From assembly GCF_000333955.1 (NCBI RefSeq), contig NZ_CAPS01000036.1:1-44359 (forward strand): 44,359 nucleotides of DNA, in the 5' to 3' direction. The notes under the pieces are model-generated. The model had not been told where the DNA came from and did not search any database. It saw nothing but the letters and a program-made list of their open reading frames with translations. The stretch comes from Rhodococcus sp. AW25M09. GTDB taxonomy: Bacteria > Actinomycetota > Actinomycetes > Mycobacteriales > Mycobacteriaceae. Below are positions 42,802 to 44,359 of this stretch, piece by piece; the first letter of the stretch is position 1, and each line of letters begins with the position of its first letter. The position numbers were made by a program, and so were the translations under genes.

Positions 42802-44067
42802 TCACGGGCTCGGCGGTGTTTTCGGAACGAAACGGGAGACGTCGACCGTGATGGCGGCGACGACGTCGGCGTTGGCAGGGTCGGCGAATGCATCCGATGT
42901 TGTCGATCGAACAGTGACCGTCTCCGACTCGGCTGTCAGGTCGGTCTTCGACGCCGTACCGTCTGAGTCGATGCGGCGCAACATATTTGTGCCGTCGACG
43001 GACCACTGCGTGCCGTCGGCCGCTGTAGCGCGATCTGCTCGGGAAGCCCGGATGCCGTCAGGGCCGTCGACGGTCACGATGCGTCGGGTAACTCTGTCCA
43101 GCAATCGAACTCGCTCTTCATCGGGATAAGTCCTGATCACTCCATGACGTCGGTTGCTGTTCATGGACGACCGTGTCCGCCCCATGAGATACAGCTGTCC
43201 CTCGTGGACCGCGGTGCTCCAGCTGCCTTCGGTGGCGTATCGCTCGATGCTCAGCTCACCCTCGGGAGAAATGGTGCACAGATGGATATCGTGCTCGGAG
43301 GTGAGCCAGAGGCCGTCGTCGATGGCGTGGATCCGACGCGACCAGCGGTCGTTCGAAGGTTCGATGGTCAGCGGCAGCAGATAGCGAGTGGTGACCGGAT
43401 CTGTTCCCGCCGTATCGACCTGCAAAAGAACCGGCTCCGACGAGTGCATCACCCAGATCGAATCTCCCCTGATCGTCACAGCTCCAGCTGCGAACGGTGT
43501 GAGCGAAGACGGGTGGTCGTCGAGATCTATTTCGATCAGTACACCCGACGCGATGAAGTCGCCGTCTTTGGTGTCCTTGGACGGCCACCAGTCGTGTGCA
43601 ACGGGAATGGCATCGATCTCGGTGAGCTGGTCGGTTCCATCGATAGTGGTCCAACCTTTTTCTGTCGGTCGAACTTGTTCGTCTACGAGATGCATCAGGC
43701 GGATGCGACCGTGGACGCGGGGTGGCGCGTCCACACCGAAGTCGGTGAGCATCGCGTTGAACGTTCCGGTCAGAGTGACCTCGCCATCGGTGGGTTCGTC
43801 GTTCCACCACTGGGCGCTCCAGCCGTCGCCGTAGACGAGATGCAGCCACAGTAGACGCCCATCGCGGTGCATGCTGGGTGCTCGACTGTAGGCGGGTCTG
43901 GCTATGGCAGTGCGCGTTTCGTCGCAAAGAGAAGGTGTATCCGTTAAGGAGTAGTGCTCGAGGGCGACGTCCGCGAGATCACCGACCGATGCGCGGGGAA
44001 AGGAGCCATCCTGTATTACCCAGCCTGCAACAAATACTCTGAGGGTGCGAGTAGACGAAGCGTTCAT
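42802..44067 (-). CDS. large protein of unknown function, possible beta-propeller
   Basis: 421 aa. There is no signal peptide or membrane helix. Repeating units of about 45 residues carry an inner-strand pattern of small-hydrophobic-W/Y-hydrophobic (GDSIWVMHSSEPVLLQVD, DDGLWLTSEHDIHLCTI, EGQLYLMGRTRSS, DGTQWSVDGTNMLRRI), which suggests a beta-propeller. The family is not recognised. ATG 44067 is the start. It is probably preceded in the same direction by the truncated gene at the window edge. Confidence 0.65.
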   Translation of the reverse strand: MNASSTRTLRVFVAGWVIQDGSFPRASVGDLADVALEHYSLTDTPSLCDETRTAIARPAYSRAPSMHRDGRLLWLHLVYGDGWSAQWWNDEPTDGEVTLTGTFNAMLTDFGVDAPPRVHGRIRLMHLVDEQVRPTEKGWTTIDGTDQLTEIDAIPVAHDWWPSKDTKDGDFIASGVLIEIDLDDHPSSLTPFAAGAVTIRGDSIWVMHSSEPVLLQVDTAGTDPVTTRYLLPLTIEPSNDRWSRRIHAIDDGLWLTSEHDIHLCTISPEGELSIERYATEGSWSTAVHEGQLYLMGRTRSSMNSNRRHGVIRTYPDEERVRLLDRVTRRIVTVDGPDGIRASRADRATAADGTQWSVDGTNMLRRIDSDGTASKTDLTAESETVTVRSTTSDAFADPANADVVAAITVDVSRFVPKTPPSP

Positions 44068-44196
44068 GCATTTCCCGACGCAGTAGGGGAGTCCGCACGG
44101 CGAGGCGTGGCGGGCGTCGGGGTCACCGTGTTCTGAAGACTACATGCGTGGGTAGAAACGCGGGGCACTACGACTCGGTCCGGCGTGCGGTTCAGC

Positions 44197-44359
44197 TCAC
44201 CCCTCGTTGCATGTCTCGACGATGACGGGGTCGATCGGATCGGCCGTCAACGCAACCACTCCGGCGAGCCGCGCCTGCAGGCAGAGACCACCCGACATCC
44301 ATTGCTCCCAGTCGATTTCGTCCTCCTCGTCGAGGTATCCCTCGGGAGCAGATCGGTCG
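44197..44359 (-). CDS. C-terminal end of an acidic protein, cut by the window edge
   Basis: The last 163 bases read on the minus strand give 53 codons ending in TGA at 44199-44197: acidic at first (PEGYLDEEDEIDWEQWMSGG), then CLQARLAGVVALTADPIDPV and ending IVETCNEG. The frame is open to the edge, so the gene continues outside. The 129 bp between it and the next start (44068-44196) hold nothing recognisable. Function unknown. Confidence 0.5.
   Translation of the reverse strand, partial: DRSAPEGYLDEEDEIDWEQWMSGGLCLQARLAGVVALTADPIDPVIVETCNEG

Noticed and set aside
42620..43129. 169-codon plus-strand open frame
   Set aside because: It overlaps the end of the larger minus-strand gene, lacks a ribosome site and is rich in Ser/Arg without pattern.

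Overview
The window looks like chromosome of a high-GC actinobacterium of the Nocardiaceae, most likely Rhodococcus or a close relative. The grounds are GC-rich codon use with many GTG/TTG starts, mycothiol-type redox proteins (a mycoredoxin and an Rv2466c-like protein), an Rv3722c-type aspartate aminotransferase close to a tRNA-Ser and the 4.5S SRP RNA, and the mix of MHS/DHA2 transporters and secreted lipase. The assignment rests on protein resemblance read by eye; no database search was possible.

Layout. 1-13.6 kb: tgt; a divergent pair of an FMN-binding PNPOx-like protein and a one-module NRPS (C-A-PCP-C) separated by a perfect AT-rich palindrome; a DUF2231 membrane protein overlapping a VIT-family metal transporter; an M56 peptidase/BlaI pair; a kynA-kynU operon ending in a PaaX-type regulator; then yhhQ and gluQ on the minus strand. 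Tgt, YhhQ and GluQRS all belong to queuosine metabolism. 13.6-17.4 kb: palindromic repeats, a radical SAM protein, a Tat-exported ferritin-like protein, a DUF4440 protein and a decayed gene. 17.4-25.8 kb: an ABC transporter of the YnjBCD type, a TVP38 membrane protein, a CDP-alcohol phosphotransferase, a disulfide oxidoreductase, an anti-sigma/ECF sigma pair and a methyltransferase. This recalls the uncharacterised E. coli ydjXYZ-ynjABCDEF neighbourhood and is the best candidate here for an undescribed system. 25.8-27.2 kb: a thiol-redox group (DUF427, mycoredoxin, Rv2466c-like). 27.3-30.5 kb: a LysR regulator divergent from a transporter plus 3-hydroxybutyrate dehydrogenase operon.

30.5-38.0 kb: tRNA-Ser(GGA), SRP RNA, aspartate aminotransferase, a DHA2 efflux pump with divergent TetR regulator and two matching palindromic operators, a secreted lipase, a YnfA-family protein, PhoU and a transglutaminase-like protein. 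38.1 kb to the end is an accessory stretch of unrecognised exported or small membrane proteins. It includes two apparent paralogues, one gene that seems frameshifted, and a gene cut by the window edge.

Regulatory logic that can be read: the ECF sigma gene lies in a tightly overlapping operon (sigma, anti-sigma, oxidoreductase). A symmetric GGAAC-N19-GTTCC element between it and the divergent methyltransferase could act as a promoter in both directions. A GGAAT-N19-GTT element of the same spacing precedes the mycoredoxin gene, so the redox group may share this or a related sigma factor. Starts were moved inward from the longest open frame wherever a ribosome binding site, a four-base overlap or family length favoured it.
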